The notes: a model not told the origin generated them from the letters alone. Shown: positions 8,627 to 17,758, numbered from the stretch's first letter. The stretch: DNA of 64,000 nucleotides from DASUBV01 sp036510065 (GCA_036510065.1 DATCEO010000178.1:1-64000), one strand, 5' to 3'. Numbers and translations are program-made.

Positions 8627-9052
8627 GTGACCACATCGTCGCCAGCAACGCCGCCAGCGGCGCGCGGAACGCGCATCCGGGGCACCCGGCAGGCCGAGGC
8701 CCTGTCCACGGCGCTGGACGGGCTGCCCGGTTTCTGCAGCGCGCAGCAGATCTACGCGGAGCTGCGTAATCGCGGTGAGCACGTGGGCCTGACCACCGTC
8801 TACCGGCACCTCCAGGTGCTGTGCGAGGACGGCCAGGTAGACGCGATCAGGGACACCAGCGGCGAGACGCTCTACCGCCGGTGCCGCAGTGACGCGCATC
8901 ACCACCACCTGACCTGCCGGAACTGCGGGCGCAGCGTCGAGGTCGAGGGCCGCGCCGTCGAGCGGTGGGCAGAGCAGGTAGCCGCCGAGGCCGGATTCTC
9001 CGATGTCGGGCACACGGTCGAGCTGTTCGGCCTGTGCCCGGACTGCGGCTAG
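8627..9052 (+). CDS. zur: Fur family metalloregulator, Zur-like
   Basis: 141 residues. Fur-type winged helix (FCSAQQIYAELRNRG, then recognition helix region HVGLTTVYRHLQVL) followed by a dimerisation domain with structural zinc site CxxC (LTCRNCGRS) and a second CxxC at the extreme end (LCPDCG). DAHHHHLTC provides the usual His metal ligands. Residue pattern and brevity fit Zur (zinc) better than Fur or Nur. GTG start at 8627; its stop overlaps the stop of the convergent DUF2461 gene by four bases. It may be co-transcribed with the SQD1-like gene (51-base gap), which would be an unusual pairing. Confidence 0.88.
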   Translation: MTTSSPATPPAARGTRIRGTRQAEALSTALDGLPGFCSAQQIYAELRNRGEHVGLTTVYRHLQVLCEDGQVDAIRDTSGETLYRRCRSDAHHHHLTCRNCGRSVEVEGRAVERWAEQVAAEAGFSDVGHTVELFGLCPDCG

Positions 9053-9690
9053 GAGCTGCGGGCCACGGCCGACGGGCCGACATGGGCGGCCAGCCAGTCA
9101 GCCAGCGGCTGGGCCGCGGTCAGGAATCCGGCCACGCGCTCCTTCGCCGCTGCGGTCCCCAGCCACGCCGCTACCGGCCATTCCTGCCAGGCGATCAGCC
9201 CCTTGCAGCGCAGCAGGTCGATCCGCTCATGATCGGGCGGGTAGCCGCGCGGGGCCTTCTTGAGGGTCTCGTGGCCGTGCACGCCGATGCCCTGCCCGCG
9301 CACGGAGCTGATCAGCCGCTCGAGCTCCTGGCCGGGAACGTCGGTGACCACGGCCTGCCGGTAGCGCTCCAGCTGATCGGGGGCCATCGCGTACATCCCG
9401 TTGCCGACCGCGAGACCGCGGGCTGACAGGTGGATATAACCGTCCCCGATGGTGGCGGCTATCGCCGTCTTGTACGGCGACTTGTCTTTGCTGAACCGCA
9501 CGTCGCGATACGGGCGGAAGATCTTCGCCGGGCCGAAGTCGGCGGCGAGCTCGGCCAGCAGCTCGGTCATCGGCCCGCGCACCATGGTCTCGTAGGTCTC
9601 CAGGTGCGCGAGCCAGTAGGTCTTGGTGTTGTCCGCCTCCAGCCCTTCGTAGAAGTCCAGGGCTTCTTCCGGCCACCCGTCAAACGCCAT
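9049..9690 (-). CDS. DUF2461 family protein
   Basis: 213 residues matching the DUF2461 (TIGR02453) family: opening FDGWPEEALDFYEGLEADN, then IFRPYRDVRFSKDKSPYKT, the family's most conserved block, and a GYPPDHERIDLLRCKGL block. Function unknown; cytoplasmic, no signal sequence. The ATG at 9690 follows CAGGGGATCAC. The next gene upstream (9759) ends 68 bases away on the same strand, so joint transcription is possible. Confidence 0.88.
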   Translation of the reverse strand: MAFDGWPEEALDFYEGLEADNTKTYWLAHLETYETMVRGPMTELLAELAADFGPAKIFRPYRDVRFSKDKSPYKTAIAATIGDGYIHLSARGLAVGNGMYAMAPDQLERYRQAVVTDVPGQELERLISSVRGQGIGVHGHETLKKAPRGYPPDHERIDLLRCKGLIAWQEWPVAAWLGTAAAKERVAGFLTAAQPLADWLAAHVGPSAVARSS

Positions 9691-9758
9691 CGTGATCCCC
9701 TGTCCGGATCTGCTCGCAGCTCCGCGCCGCCATCCAGCCTGCCACGGACTGCCGACAC

Positions 9759-11051
9759 TCAGCGAGCGGGACCGGGACGTGCGTGACAGGCGGCCCAGGT
9801 CAGCCCGGCGGGATCGATCACGTGCAGCGGCAGCACGGGACGGGCCGTCCGGCGGCCGGGCGCGTCGGAGACCAGCACGAGGGAGCCGGAGCCCGTCGCG
9901 TAGCCATAGCTCGGCGTCACCTGGGTGAACGCGCCGCTGCGGGTGCTGGCCAGGTAAGTGGCCCGGCTCGTGGTCCAGGCCAGCGTGCCCGGCGCCATGG
10001 CCAGGTCGGAGAAGCTGACCCCGGCGGGCAGCCGCAGGGAGAGTTCCGCCGCCTGGTCCTGCCGCGGCGAGTAATACAGCTGGGTCAGGCCGGGGCCGAG
10101 GTAGGCGGTACGGACCCCGTCGGTCACCACGAACGCGGTCCCGTGCACCGCGCGCAGCGCAGGCGGCAGCGGAACCATGCGGCCGGCGGTCAGGCTGTAC
10201 GCGCGCAGCGTCGTCTGGGCGCCCGGGGTGTCCGACTCCGGCCAGACCACCAGGCTGCCGTCGAAGAACGGCGGCTGGGTGTGGCCGGAGCGGATGGTGA
10301 TGACCTTCCCGGTGCTCAGGTCGGCCAGCCGGATCTCCACCAGGCCGCCGGGACCGTAGCCCTGCGCCCAGGCGGCGTAGTGGCCGCTCACCGCCGGCGC
10401 ATGCCAGGGGCTGGGCCACGCGGTCCCGCCGGGCCCCGCGAGGGACTGGCCCAGCCGCAGCCGGTGACCGGTCACCGAGTCCCACGCGTACATGGTGAAG
10501 CGATCGAGGCTGCTGAGGGAGTAGGTCTGCGCCCAGGCCAGCCAGCGGCCGCCCGCCGAGCCATCCGCCTGATCGGTCGCCGGGCGGGCGAAGGCCCTGA
10601 TCCTGCGCAGTCTTCCGGTGGCCCGGTTCAGCTCGGCCACCCCCGAGAAGCCGGCGGTCCAGGCCGACACGTACACCTCGCGGGCGTCGGCGGAGACGCC
10701 CAGGGGCTGAATCTCGGCCCGGCGTGAGCCCGGCACAGTTCGCGTCAGCTCCGCGCGCAGCGACCTGGCCGGGGTCGTCTGGCAGAACGTGAGCTCCGGG
10801 CGGCCCGGGGCCGCCGCCACCTTTCCGGCCACCACCTTTCCGGCCGCCGCTTTCCCCGCCACCACCTTCCCCTCCAGCACGGGCCGCTGGCGCGCGCCGT
10901 GAGCGGTCAGCGCCACGCCGGTCGCCACGGCAAGCACCAGCACGGCCGCCCCGGCCGCCCAGGCGGCGCGCAGCCGCGGCCGGCGGCCCGCCCCGGCCCG
11001 CGGCGGCAGGGGCCGCCCGTTCCGGCCGTCACCAGTCGTAGCCACGGGCAC
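9759..11051 (-). CDS. membrane-anchored beta-propeller-like exported protein
   Basis: 430 residues. A basic N-terminus is followed by one membrane segment (AAGAAVLVLAVATGVALTA, about 30-48), then a short repeat-rich linker (GKVVAGKAAAGKVVAGKVAA), then ~340 residues with recurring GHYAAWAQG, GSLVVWPES and GTLAWTTS strands, as in TolB/WD40-like propellers (each blade about 40-45 residues). Predicted to sit outside the membrane and bind ligand; no catalytic motif seen. The GTG start at 11051 overlaps the end of the upstream peptidase gene by 23 bases, so the two are translationally linked; GTG at 11045 is an alternative. Confidence 0.75.
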   Translation of the reverse strand: MPVATTGDGRNGRPLPPRAGAGRRPRLRAAWAAGAAVLVLAVATGVALTAHGARQRPVLEGKVVAGKAAAGKVVAGKVAAAPGRPELTFCQTTPARSLRAELTRTVPGSRRAEIQPLGVSADAREVYVSAWTAGFSGVAELNRATGRLRRIRAFARPATDQADGSAGGRWLAWAQTYSLSSLDRFTMYAWDSVTGHRLRLGQSLAGPGGTAWPSPWHAPAVSGHYAAWAQGYGPGGLVEIRLADLSTGKVITIRSGHTQPPFFDGSLVVWPESDTPGAQTTLRAYSLTAGRMVPLPPALRAVHGTAFVVTDGVRTAYLGPGLTQLYYSPRQDQAAELSLRLPAGVSFSDLAMAPGTLAWTTSRATYLASTRSGAFTQVTPSYGYATGSGSLVLVSDAPGRRTARPVLPLHVIDPAGLTWAACHARPGPAR

Positions 11052-11925
11052 CCAGGATGTCGACGATCGCGCTGGAGGGCATCGACGAGTAAGCCGGGAC
11101 GGCCACGCTCCAGCCGATGCTGGGAGCGCCGTGCACCGAGTCCTCGTAATCGGTCACGGCACCGAACTTCTGGTAACCGCGGATCTCGAACCAGTGAAAT
11201 ATCGTCTGGCTGACCGGACTACCGACGAGATGCGGGCCGCCCGCTACCTCGTAGGCATTTCCGGCGAGCGGCACGCCGCCGTTGTGATTAACGTCGGTCA
11301 CCAGATCGGCCTCAAACGTAGTGATCTGCCTGGACGTCGGATACCATGGCAATGCCACGGCGACATAGTTGTTCTTCTTCTGATTCAGGTTGAGCACGGC
11401 CGGAACGGGATAGCCCGAGTTATCTGACCAGTTCGTGCCGCTCGGGTTGGTCCTGAGCTCGCGGGCCGCGGTCGCCTGGGAGACCCGCTTTCCGAGCTGG
11501 GCCAGCATCTCCGAGACCGTCGCCGGCCCGCAGTAGTAGCCACGGACCTGGGCCTGCTGAGTGGGCCGCAGGTCCCTGGCGGCCGGCAGGCCAGCCCGGC
11601 ACGGCCGCCTCGTGCACTTGAGGTCCGGACTGCCCTTCTGGCGCAGCGTGCGGACGAATTGCAGGGCTCTGACCTGCCGTTCGGCGTTGACCTGCAGCAT
11701 GGGCAGCGACATGGCGGGCGCCCCCAGGCCCTGCTTGCCGCCGGCCGGGCCGACGTCCCGCACCAGCGGGGCCGGGCCAGCCGCGGCGGCCCGGATGGCG
11801 CGGCCGGCGGCCGGCTGGCTCACTGCCTGGGCCGAGGCGGCGGGCGAGGCGGCGGCTGCCCACCACAGCGCGCCGGTCATTCCCGTGATAACGGCCATTC
11901 GGGCGGCCCCTGCTGCAGACCCCAT
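11029..11925 (-). CDS. secreted C39-like cysteine peptidase domain protein
   Basis: 298 residues from the ATG at 11925, chosen because GGAGG (11931-11935) sits five bases upstream. A signal peptide (MAVITGMTGALWWAAAASPA region) leads to an Ala/Gly-rich linker and a papain-fold domain of the peptidase C39_2 type: Cys in GYYCGPATVSEMLAQLG, later HWFEIRGYQKFG supplying the His, and VTDYEDSVHG an Asp/Asn. Such exported proteins may trim extracellular peptides or may be inactive binding proteins. It is immediately followed by the propeller protein (23-base overlap), suggesting a shared exported task. The 311 bases up to fucU (11926-12236) hold no gene. Confidence 0.75.
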   Translation of the reverse strand: MGSAAGAARMAVITGMTGALWWAAAASPAASAQAVSQPAAGRAIRAAAAGPAPLVRDVGPAGGKQGLGAPAMSLPMLQVNAERQVRALQFVRTLRQKGSPDLKCTRRPCRAGLPAARDLRPTQQAQVRGYYCGPATVSEMLAQLGKRVSQATAARELRTNPSGTNWSDNSGYPVPAVLNLNQKKNNYVAVALPWYPTSRQITTFEADLVTDVNHNGGVPLAGNAYEVAGGPHLVGSPVSQTIFHWFEIRGYQKFGAVTDYEDSVHGAPSIGWSVAVPAYSSMPSSAIVDILGARGYDW

Positions 11926-12236
11926 AAATTCCTCCGCTCTCATCAGGTGCTGACGCGGCAAGCACCACGCTGACGACAGATCCCGGGCCCCCGATTCTCC
12001 TCAGGACGGCTATATCCAGCTATGCCATGCTGCGCCGCCTGGCGGAGTTATCAATCAGGCTAAGCGAACAACCGGCTGGTCGTCCCGGCAATTGACATAG
12101 TCCGGGCCGGAAGGCCACCGCTGCTACCGATCGCCGGCGCATCCGGGGATTATCCTCGGCACCCGGATAAAGACGACCCCTGGCGTCGGCCCGGCTTATC
12201 GGCAAAGATCAGCCAACACTGAGTAACGGAGGACAC
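11926..12236. other. divergent intergenic region upstream of fucU
   Basis: Bases between the C39-like gene and fucU contain no open frame with support. A TTGACA lies at 12092-12097 but no -10 element was found at normal spacing. No copy of the ACATCSGATNT operator seen in the other fucose promoters was found here. Confidence 0.5.
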
Positions 12237-12668
12237 ATGCTGCGCTTTCCGCTGATCCATCCGCCGCTGCTGGCTGCGCTGGCCGCCGCCGGCCACGGCG
12301 GCCGCGTCCTGATCGCCGACGCCAACTACTCGCCTGCCACCAACGCCCATCCGCGGGCGACCCAGATCTACCTGAACCTGCGGCCCGGTCTGGTCACGGT
12401 CGACCAGGTGCTCGAGCCCCTGCTGGCGGCCGTCCCGGTCGAGTCGGTCACCGTCATGCAGCCAGCCGACGGCAGCACCCCGGCGGTGTTCGGCCGGTAC
12501 CGCCAGCTGCTCGGGGACAGCCTCCCCCTGGAGCCGCTGAGCCGGCTGGAGTTCTATGCGCTCTGCCGAGAGCCCGACCTCGCGGTGTGCGTGGCCACGG
12601 GCGACGACCGGCTCTATGCGAACGTCCTGCTGACGATCGGGGTCGTCCCGCCGGTCGCTGGCCCCTGA
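12237..12668 (+). CDS. fucU: L-fucose mutarotase (FucU/RbsD family)
   Basis: Interconverts alpha and beta anomers of L-fucose or a similar sugar. 143 residues, normal for the family; recognisable FucU features are PLLAALAAAGHGGRVLIADANYS (His for catalysis and an Asp), NAHPRATQIYL, and the terminal YANVLLTIGVVP with the C-terminal Tyr. An ideal ribosome site (GGAGGACAC then ATG) fixes the start. First gene of the fucose locus; a 162-base gap containing a promoter separates it from the SDR. Confidence 0.9.
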   Translation: MLRFPLIHPPLLAALAAAGHGGRVLIADANYSPATNAHPRATQIYLNLRPGLVTVDQVLEPLLAAVPVESVTVMQPADGSTPAVFGRYRQLLGDSLPLEPLSRLEFYALCREPDLAVCVATGDDRLYANVLLTIGVVPPVAGP

Positions 12669-12751
12669 CTGGCAACGGCCCGCCCGCCCTGGCCGTCGGG
12701 CACACATCTGATCTCGACCTGCCTAACAGGGCCGTGTGGCCGAATTGTTTC

Positions 12752-12788
12752 TAGACACCGAGCTACAAATCGGCTATACATCGGATGT
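12752..12788 (+). promoter_or_regulatory. predicted promoter and operator for the SDR gene
   Basis: A -35-like TAGACA (12752-12757), a 17-base spacer and -10-like TATACA (12775-12780), with a perfect 11-base palindrome ACATCGGATGT at 12778-12788 overlapping the -10. The same core occurs at 13796 and, reversed, at 21853 in front of the FadR-type regulator, which supports a real operator. Binding by that regulator is inference. Confidence 0.6.
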
Positions 12789-12830
12789 CTTCGGGCAGTT
12801 CTTACGTCGCCGCCGCCGGAGGTTCCGCCG

Positions 12831-13661
12831 ATGCCAGCACCTGCCACGCCGCCCGAGTTTGCCGGGCTGGCCGCGGTCGTGACCGGCGGGGCGTCCGGGA
12901 TAGGCCTGGCCACCGCCCGGCTGCTCACGGCGCGCGGCGCGCGGGTGGTGATCCTGGACCGGCAGGTCCCGCCGGGCGGCATTCCGGCCGATCGCGGAAA
13001 CACCGAATCCTGGATCACGGCCATTCCCGCCGACGTCACGAACGACGGCCAGGTGCGGTCGGCGGTCGCCGCAGCCGCCGACGTGCTAGGCGGCATCGAC
13101 ATCCTCGTGAACAACGCGGGCATCGGCGCCGTCGGCACCGTCGAGGCCAACGACGACGAGGAGTGGCGCCGCGTCCTGGACGTGAACGTGCTGGGCATCG
13201 TGCGGACCAGCCGGGCGGCGCTGCCTCATCTGCGGGCCGCGGCCCAGCGCCGCGGACGGGCGGCGATCGTCAACACCTGCTCGATTGCCGCCACGGCCGG
13301 ACTGCCGCAGCGCGCGCTCTACTCGGCCAGCAAGGGCGCTGTCTTCTCGCTCACCCTGGCCATGGCGGCCGACCACGTCGCCGAGCACATCCGGGTGACC
13401 TGCGTGACGCCGGGAACGGCGGACACTCCCTGGGTGACGCGGCTGCTCGATGCCGCCGCCGATCCGGCCGCGGAACGGGCCGCGCTGTCCGCCCGCCAGC
13501 CGATGGGCCGGCTGGTGACGGCCACCGAGGTGGCGGCCGCGATCGCCTACCTGGCCAGCCCGCTGGCCGGCGCGGTCACGGGCACGGCCCTGGCCGTGGA
13601 CGGCGGGATGGCCGGGCTGCGGATCCGGCCGCCGGCGCCACCAGCTGACAGCCATCAGTGA
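12831..13661 (+). CDS. short-chain dehydrogenase/reductase, probable fucose-pathway dehydrogenase
   Basis: 276 residues. Classical SDR: NAD motif TGGASGIG (about 18-25), DVTND, NNAG (about 94-97), catalytic Ser in NTCSIAA, and YSASK (Tyr and Lys). C-terminal LAVDGGM. In non-phosphorylative L-fucose degradation, SDRs serve either as L-fucose 1-dehydrogenase or as 2-keto-3-deoxy-L-fuconate dehydrogenase; with an aldo-keto reductase candidate for the first step downstream, the second role is more likely. GGAGG lies eight bases before the ATG. Its own promoter carries the shared operator. Substrate is inferred from context. Confidence 0.88.
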   Translation: MPAPATPPEFAGLAAVVTGGASGIGLATARLLTARGARVVILDRQVPPGGIPADRGNTESWITAIPADVTNDGQVRSAVAAAADVLGGIDILVNNAGIGAVGTVEANDDEEWRRVLDVNVLGIVRTSRAALPHLRAAAQRRGRAAIVNTCSIAATAGLPQRALYSASKGAVFSLTLAMAADHVAEHIRVTCVTPGTADTPWVTRLLDAAADPAAERAALSARQPMGRLVTATEVAAAIAYLASPLAGAVTGTALAVDGGMAGLRIRPPAPPADSHQ

Positions 13662-13781
13662 CCATAGATCAGATGATTCATGCCGCAGAGGCCTGGCTAG
13701 ATCGGCGCCCGGCGGCGGTTACGTCCCCAAAACCCGACCATATCGGTTTGGTCAAGGTCGCGCGTGGACGTTCACACGCCA

Positions 13782-13811
13782 TTGACGTAGTGGATACATC
13801 GGATCTATTTT
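13782..13811 (+). promoter_or_regulatory. predicted promoter and operator for the fucose ABC importer operon
   Basis: TTGACG (13782-13787), an 18-base spacer and TATTTT (13806-13811). The operator copy ACATCGGATCT (13796-13806) sits between the two elements, ideal for repression. It is identical over 11 bases to the reverse complement of the site upstream of the FadR-type gene at 21853. The surrounding region 13662-13893 is otherwise non-coding and AT-richer than the coding DNA. Confidence 0.65.
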
Positions 13812-13893
13812 CCTGTCACGCCTTGCGGAGCGTGGATGCCCCGAGGCCGAGGGGCGAGCCTGCGGACCCCGCACAGTCGACCTAGGAGGTTCG

Positions 13894-15057
13894 ATGTCAC
13901 GTCGCAGACATTCCGGCATCTTTGCTGCAGCAGGTGTCATGCTCGTAGCTCTCATCGCGGGCTGCGGCTCCAGCGCCAGCTCCAGCTCCGCGAGCGGCGG
14001 CACCACCGGCGGGGCGACGGCCGCGTCGGGGCCCGTCAAGGTCGGCGTTGACCTGACCTACAACAACACCGCGTTCTGGGCTGCCTACATCAACTACGAG
14101 AAGCAGTACGCCCAGCAACTGCACGTCAAGCTGATCGGCCCGCTGCTGGCCGCCGCCAACGCCAGCCTGCAGAACCAGCAGATCGAGGACCTGGTGAACG
14201 AGGGCGCTCAGGCGATCATCGTGAATCCTGAGACCGCCACCAGCCTGGGGCCCGCGATCTCCTATGCGACGGCCCACCACGTCAAGCTGATCTCGGTGGA
14301 CACCATCGTCGGCGTCGGCAAGGTCTACATGGTGGTCCGCGCGTCGAACCTGCTCTACGGCCAGGACGCCTGCGCCTACATCAGCTCGAAGGTCAAGTCC
14401 GGCTACGTCCTTGACCTGGAGGGCGACCTGACGTCCTCCAACGGCGCGGACCGGGCCAACGCCTTCAACGCCTGCATGGCCGCCAACGACCCGGGCGTCA
14501 AGCTGCTCAAGGACCCGACGGTCTGGACCGACCCGACGGCGGTGACCGACGCGCAGAACGCCGTCAACGCCTACGGCAGCCAGCTCAAGGCCATCTACTC
14601 GGCGTGGAGCAGCCCGGACACCGGCATCATCCCGCTGCTGAAGACCAAGGGGCTCACCGGGAAGGTGCTCATCGTCAGCGACGACGGCGTCCCCTTCGAG
14701 ATGTGTGACATCACCAAGGGCCTCACCAGCGCGTCCCAGTCTCAGCCGGCGAACCTGTATGCGGAGTGGGCGCTCAAGTACGCGATCGACGCGGCCAAGG
14801 GCGTCACGCTGTCGCCGGGCCAGCCGGGTGGCGGCGCGCCGGCCCTGCAGATGGTCACCTACCAGGGCGACTCCAACCTCGCCGACCCGATCGTGGCCCC
14901 GTTCGTGACCAAGTCTCAGCAGACGCTCACGGTCAAGCCCGTCAGCGGGCTGCCCGCCACGGTGACGACGACCCCGGTGACCGAGAGCCAGCTGTGGGGG
15001 AACGTCTACGGTGCCGCCCACGGCGGAGTCTGCAGCGCGGCTGCGGCGGCCGGATGA
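13894..15057 (+). CDS. sugar ABC transporter substrate-binding lipoprotein
   Basis: 387 residues; lipoprotein signal with lipobox LIAGCGS (Cys about 28) followed by a Ser/Gly-rich tether, then a PBP1-type periplasmic-binding fold (KVGVDLTYNN opening strand, NPETATS, ILDLEGD-like VLDLEGDLTSSNG). Binds the sugar outside the membrane and delivers it to the permease. Clear GGAGG ribosome site. It shares an ATGA stop/start overlap with the ATPase gene. Fucose or another 6-deoxy sugar is the likely ligand from the neighbouring catabolic genes. Confidence 0.9.
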   Translation: MSRRRHSGIFAAAGVMLVALIAGCGSSASSSSASGGTTGGATAASGPVKVGVDLTYNNTAFWAAYINYEKQYAQQLHVKLIGPLLAAANASLQNQQIEDLVNEGAQAIIVNPETATSLGPAISYATAHHVKLISVDTIVGVGKVYMVVRASNLLYGQDACAYISSKVKSGYVLDLEGDLTSSNGADRANAFNACMAANDPGVKLLKDPTVWTDPTAVTDAQNAVNAYGSQLKAIYSAWSSPDTGIIPLLKTKGLTGKVLIVSDDGVPFEMCDITKGLTSASQSQPANLYAEWALKYAIDAAKGVTLSPGQPGGGAPALQMVTYQGDSNLADPIVAPFVTKSQQTLTVKPVSGLPATVTTTPVTESQLWGNVYGAAHGGVCSAAAAAG

Positions 15058-16694
15058 CCACGACTGACCCGTCCGCTGCCTTGACGGCCTCCCCGGTCGT
15101 CGAGGCAGTGGGCGTGCACAAGCGCTTCGGCAGCACCCGCGCGCTGCGCGGAATCGACCTCGCCCTCCAGCCCGGCCGCTGCCTGGGCCTGGTCGGGCGC
15201 AATGGCGCCGGCAAGTCGACGCTGGTCTCCATCCTGTCCGGCATCTACCCGGCCGACGCCGGGGAGGTCCGGCTCTACGGCGCGCCCGCTCCCCCGCTCG
15301 CTGACGTGGATGCCTGGCGCGGCAAGCTGGCCACGGTCTACCAGCACTCGATGGTGGTCCCTACGCTCACGGTGGCCGAGAATGTCTTCCTCGGCCATCA
15401 GCCCCGCCGTGGCGGCGTCGTCGACTGGCGCGGCATGCGCGAGCAGGCCCGGCAGGTGATGCTGGACTGGGGCTTCTCCATCGACGTCCGCCAGACCTGC
15501 GCGAGCCTCACCGTGGAGCAGCGGCAGGTGGTGGAGATCGCCCGGGCCCTGGCCGCCGGGACCCGCTGCCTGCTGCTGGACGAGCCGACCGCCGCGCTCG
15601 AGCGGGACGCCGTCCAGCGGCTGTTCGTCCGGGTGCGTCAGCTGGTCGCCAGCGGCGTGGCCGTCCTGTACATCTCGCACCACCTCGAGGAAGTGTTCGA
15701 GATCTGCCAGGACGTCGCGGTGATCCGCGACGGTGAGCTGGTGCTCACGGCCCCGACGGCGCAGGTCTCCAAGGAGCAGCTCGTGACCGCGATGGTCGGC
15801 GCGCCGCGGGGCTCAGATACCGCGGAACCCGCGCTGGCCGTCCCGGCCAGGGCGGCTGACGCGGCCAGGCTCGCGCTCGCGGAGGCGCCGCCCTGCCTGG
15901 TCGTCGACCGCGTATCGGCGCAGGCGGCTCGCGGATCGCTGCGCGAGGTCAGCCTGCAGGTGCGCCCCGGCGAGCGGGTCGGGGTGACCGGCCTGCTCAG
16001 CGCGGGGGTGGCGACGCTCGCCCGGGTCGTGGCGGGCGCCGATCGCTGGCAGTCGGGTCAGGTGCTGCTGGACGGGCAGCGGCTCACCCCCGGCCGGCGC
16101 GATCTCGCACTGCGGGCGGGGATGGGCTACATCCCGGAGGACCGGCAGGCCGAGGGCTTCGTCAAGCTGCTGTCCGTCGCCGAGAACACCACGATGACGA
16201 TCACGGACTGGCTGGCCCGCAGGCTGGGCTGGCTGAGCCCGCGCTCCCGGGCGGCGGCCGCCCGGCCGCTGGCCCGGCGGCTGTCCATCGTGTCGGCCGG
16301 CCTCGGCCAGCCGGTCGGCGAGCTGTCGGGAGGCAACCAGCAGAAGGTGACCGTCGCCCGGGCGATCGTCCGGCGGCCGAAGCTCATCGTCGCCATCACG
16401 CCGACCAGGGGCGTGGACGTGGCCTCGAAGTCGCTGCTCCTGGCCGAACTCGCCGAGATCACCGCCGAGAGCGGGGCGGGCCTGCTGCTGGCCACCGACG
16501 AGCTATCTGACCTCGTGATCTGTGATCGGGTCATCGTCCTGGTCCGCGGCGAGCAGTTCACCGAGTTCACCAACCCGCCGTTCGACCGGGAGGCGCTGAT
16601 CTCCGCCACCGAAGGGCTGCGGAGCGGCGACGGGAGCAGCGGCGACAGCCGACCAGCCGGACCGGCCGCAGCGGAAGGACAGGAGCCAGCATGA
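15054..16694 (+). CDS. sugar ABC transporter ATP-binding protein, two ABC domains (RbsA-like)
   Basis: 546 residues with two tandem ATPase domains. Domain 1: Walker A GRNGAGKST, signature region LTVEQRQVVEIARAL, Walker B LLLDEPTAAL, and H-loop ISHHLEE. Domain 2: Walker A is degenerate (GLLSAGVATLARV, lacking GKS/T), signature LSGGNQQKV intact, and the Walker B region IVAITPTRGVD shows the usual RbsA/MglA variant with an altered acidic residue, so only the first site is expected to hydrolyse ATP. ATGA overlap with the gene before and with the permease after. Confidence 0.92.
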   Translation: MTTTDPSAALTASPVVEAVGVHKRFGSTRALRGIDLALQPGRCLGLVGRNGAGKSTLVSILSGIYPADAGEVRLYGAPAPPLADVDAWRGKLATVYQHSMVVPTLTVAENVFLGHQPRRGGVVDWRGMREQARQVMLDWGFSIDVRQTCASLTVEQRQVVEIARALAAGTRCLLLDEPTAALERDAVQRLFVRVRQLVASGVAVLYISHHLEEVFEICQDVAVIRDGELVLTAPTAQVSKEQLVTAMVGAPRGSDTAEPALAVPARAADAARLALAEAPPCLVVDRVSAQAARGSLREVSLQVRPGERVGVTGLLSAGVATLARVVAGADRWQSGQVLLDGQRLTPGRRDLALRAGMGYIPEDRQAEGFVKLLSVAENTTMTITDWLARRLGWLSPRSRAAAARPLARRLSIVSAGLGQPVGELSGGNQQKVTVARAIVRRPKLIVAITPTRGVDVASKSLLLAELAEITAESGAGLLLATDELSDLVICDRVIVLVRGEQFTEFTNPPFDREALISATEGLRSGDGSSGDSRPAGPAAAEGQEPA

Positions 16695-17758
16695 GTGAGA
16701 CCGACCGCCGGCCGGCACCCAGCGATCAGCCAGCGAGCCCCGGCCCGGAGCCGGTGGCCGACATCCTGGGCGGCCGCAGCCGCCAGGCGGCGGGGATCTC
16801 CGTCATGCGCCAGGCCGCGCTGGTGCCGGTCATCATCCTGCTGATCATCGTGGGGTCGTTCGTCAACAGCGCCTTCTTCACGGTGTCGAACATGACCGGC
16901 ATCGGTGAGCAGGTCTCCTCGCTCGGCGTGGTGGTCGTGGGCGAGAGCCTGATCCTCCTGATCGGGGGCATGGACCTGTCGCTGGAAGGCACCTACGGGC
17001 TGGCCCCGATGGTCGCCGCCTGGCTGATCGTGCCCGTGACTGCCTACGGCTCGGGGCTGCTGCTCAGCCCGTACCTGGCCATCCTGGTGCTGCTCCTGGT
17101 GGGCGCGGTCATCGGCACCGTGAACGGCCTGCTGATCGTGAAGGGGCGGCTGAACGGCTTCATCGTGACCCTGGGCATGACGGTCGTGCTGGCCGGGCTG
17201 CAACTGGGCATCGTGGGCGGGAACAGCGTGTTCAACCTCCCCCCGGCGTTCACCTACCTGGGCTCGGGCACGATCGGCACGGTGCCGGTCTCGCTGATCG
17301 TCGCGGCGCTCATCTTTATCGTGGTGGGCCTGTTCCTGCGCTACCACCGCACGGGCCGGGCCATCTACGCGGTCGGCGGCAGCCTGGAGGCCGCCCGCGC
17401 CGCCGGGATCAAGGTCGACCGGATCAGGATCGGGGTCTACGTGGCCGGCAGCGTCCTGGCCGCCGTCGGCGGCCTCATGGAAGCCGGGCGGGTCAGCGCC
17501 GTCACCGGTCAGCAGGGCTACCAGGAAGGGATCATCTTCTCAGTCTTCGCCGCCGCCGTCATCGGCGGCGTCAGTCTCAAGGGCGGCCGGGGCAACATGG
17601 TCGGCGCCGCGTCCGGCGTCGTGCTGCTCGGCCTGGTGCAGAACATCCTGGACCTGTCCCAGGTCTCCAACTACTGGATCGAGGCGGTGACCGGCGGGGT
17701 CATCCTCGTCGCGCTGATACTCGCCCGGGTGATCGGCGGCGAGGCGGCTGCTGAATGA
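16691..17758 (+). CDS. sugar ABC transporter permease (RbsC-like)
   Basis: 355 residues with a hydrophilic N-terminus (1-40) and about 8-10 membrane segments. The family sequence GESLILLIGGMDLSLEGTYG corresponds to the RbsC GG-D-LSVG motif, and the EAARAAGIKVDR loop is the cytoplasmic coupling region that meets the ATPase. Co-translated with the ATPase (4-base overlap). Forms the homodimeric membrane channel of the importer. Confidence 0.92.
   Translation: MSETDRRPAPSDQPASPGPEPVADILGGRSRQAAGISVMRQAALVPVIILLIIVGSFVNSAFFTVSNMTGIGEQVSSLGVVVVGESLILLIGGMDLSLEGTYGLAPMVAAWLIVPVTAYGSGLLLSPYLAILVLLLVGAVIGTVNGLLIVKGRLNGFIVTLGMTVVLAGLQLGIVGGNSVFNLPPAFTYLGSGTIGTVPVSLIVAALIFIVVGLFLRYHRTGRAIYAVGGSLEAARAAGIKVDRIRIGVYVAGSVLAAVGGLMEAGRVSAVTGQQGYQEGIIFSVFAAAVIGGVSLKGGRGNMVGAASGVVLLGLVQNILDLSQVSNYWIEAVTGGVILVALILARVIGGEAAAE

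Noticed and set aside
7091..9013. Extension of the minus-strand YyaL frame to a 1322-residue protein
   Set aside because: The extra part is the antisense of the SQD1-like and Zur genes. It is Val/Gly/Arg-rich without domain features, and the YyaL family start is at 7090.
12092..12097. TTGACA as the fucU promoter -35
   Set aside because: No -10 element lies 16-19 bases downstream.
13658..13885. 75-codon plus-strand frame after the SDR
   Set aside because: No ribosome site or family resemblance; it covers the importer promoter and operator.
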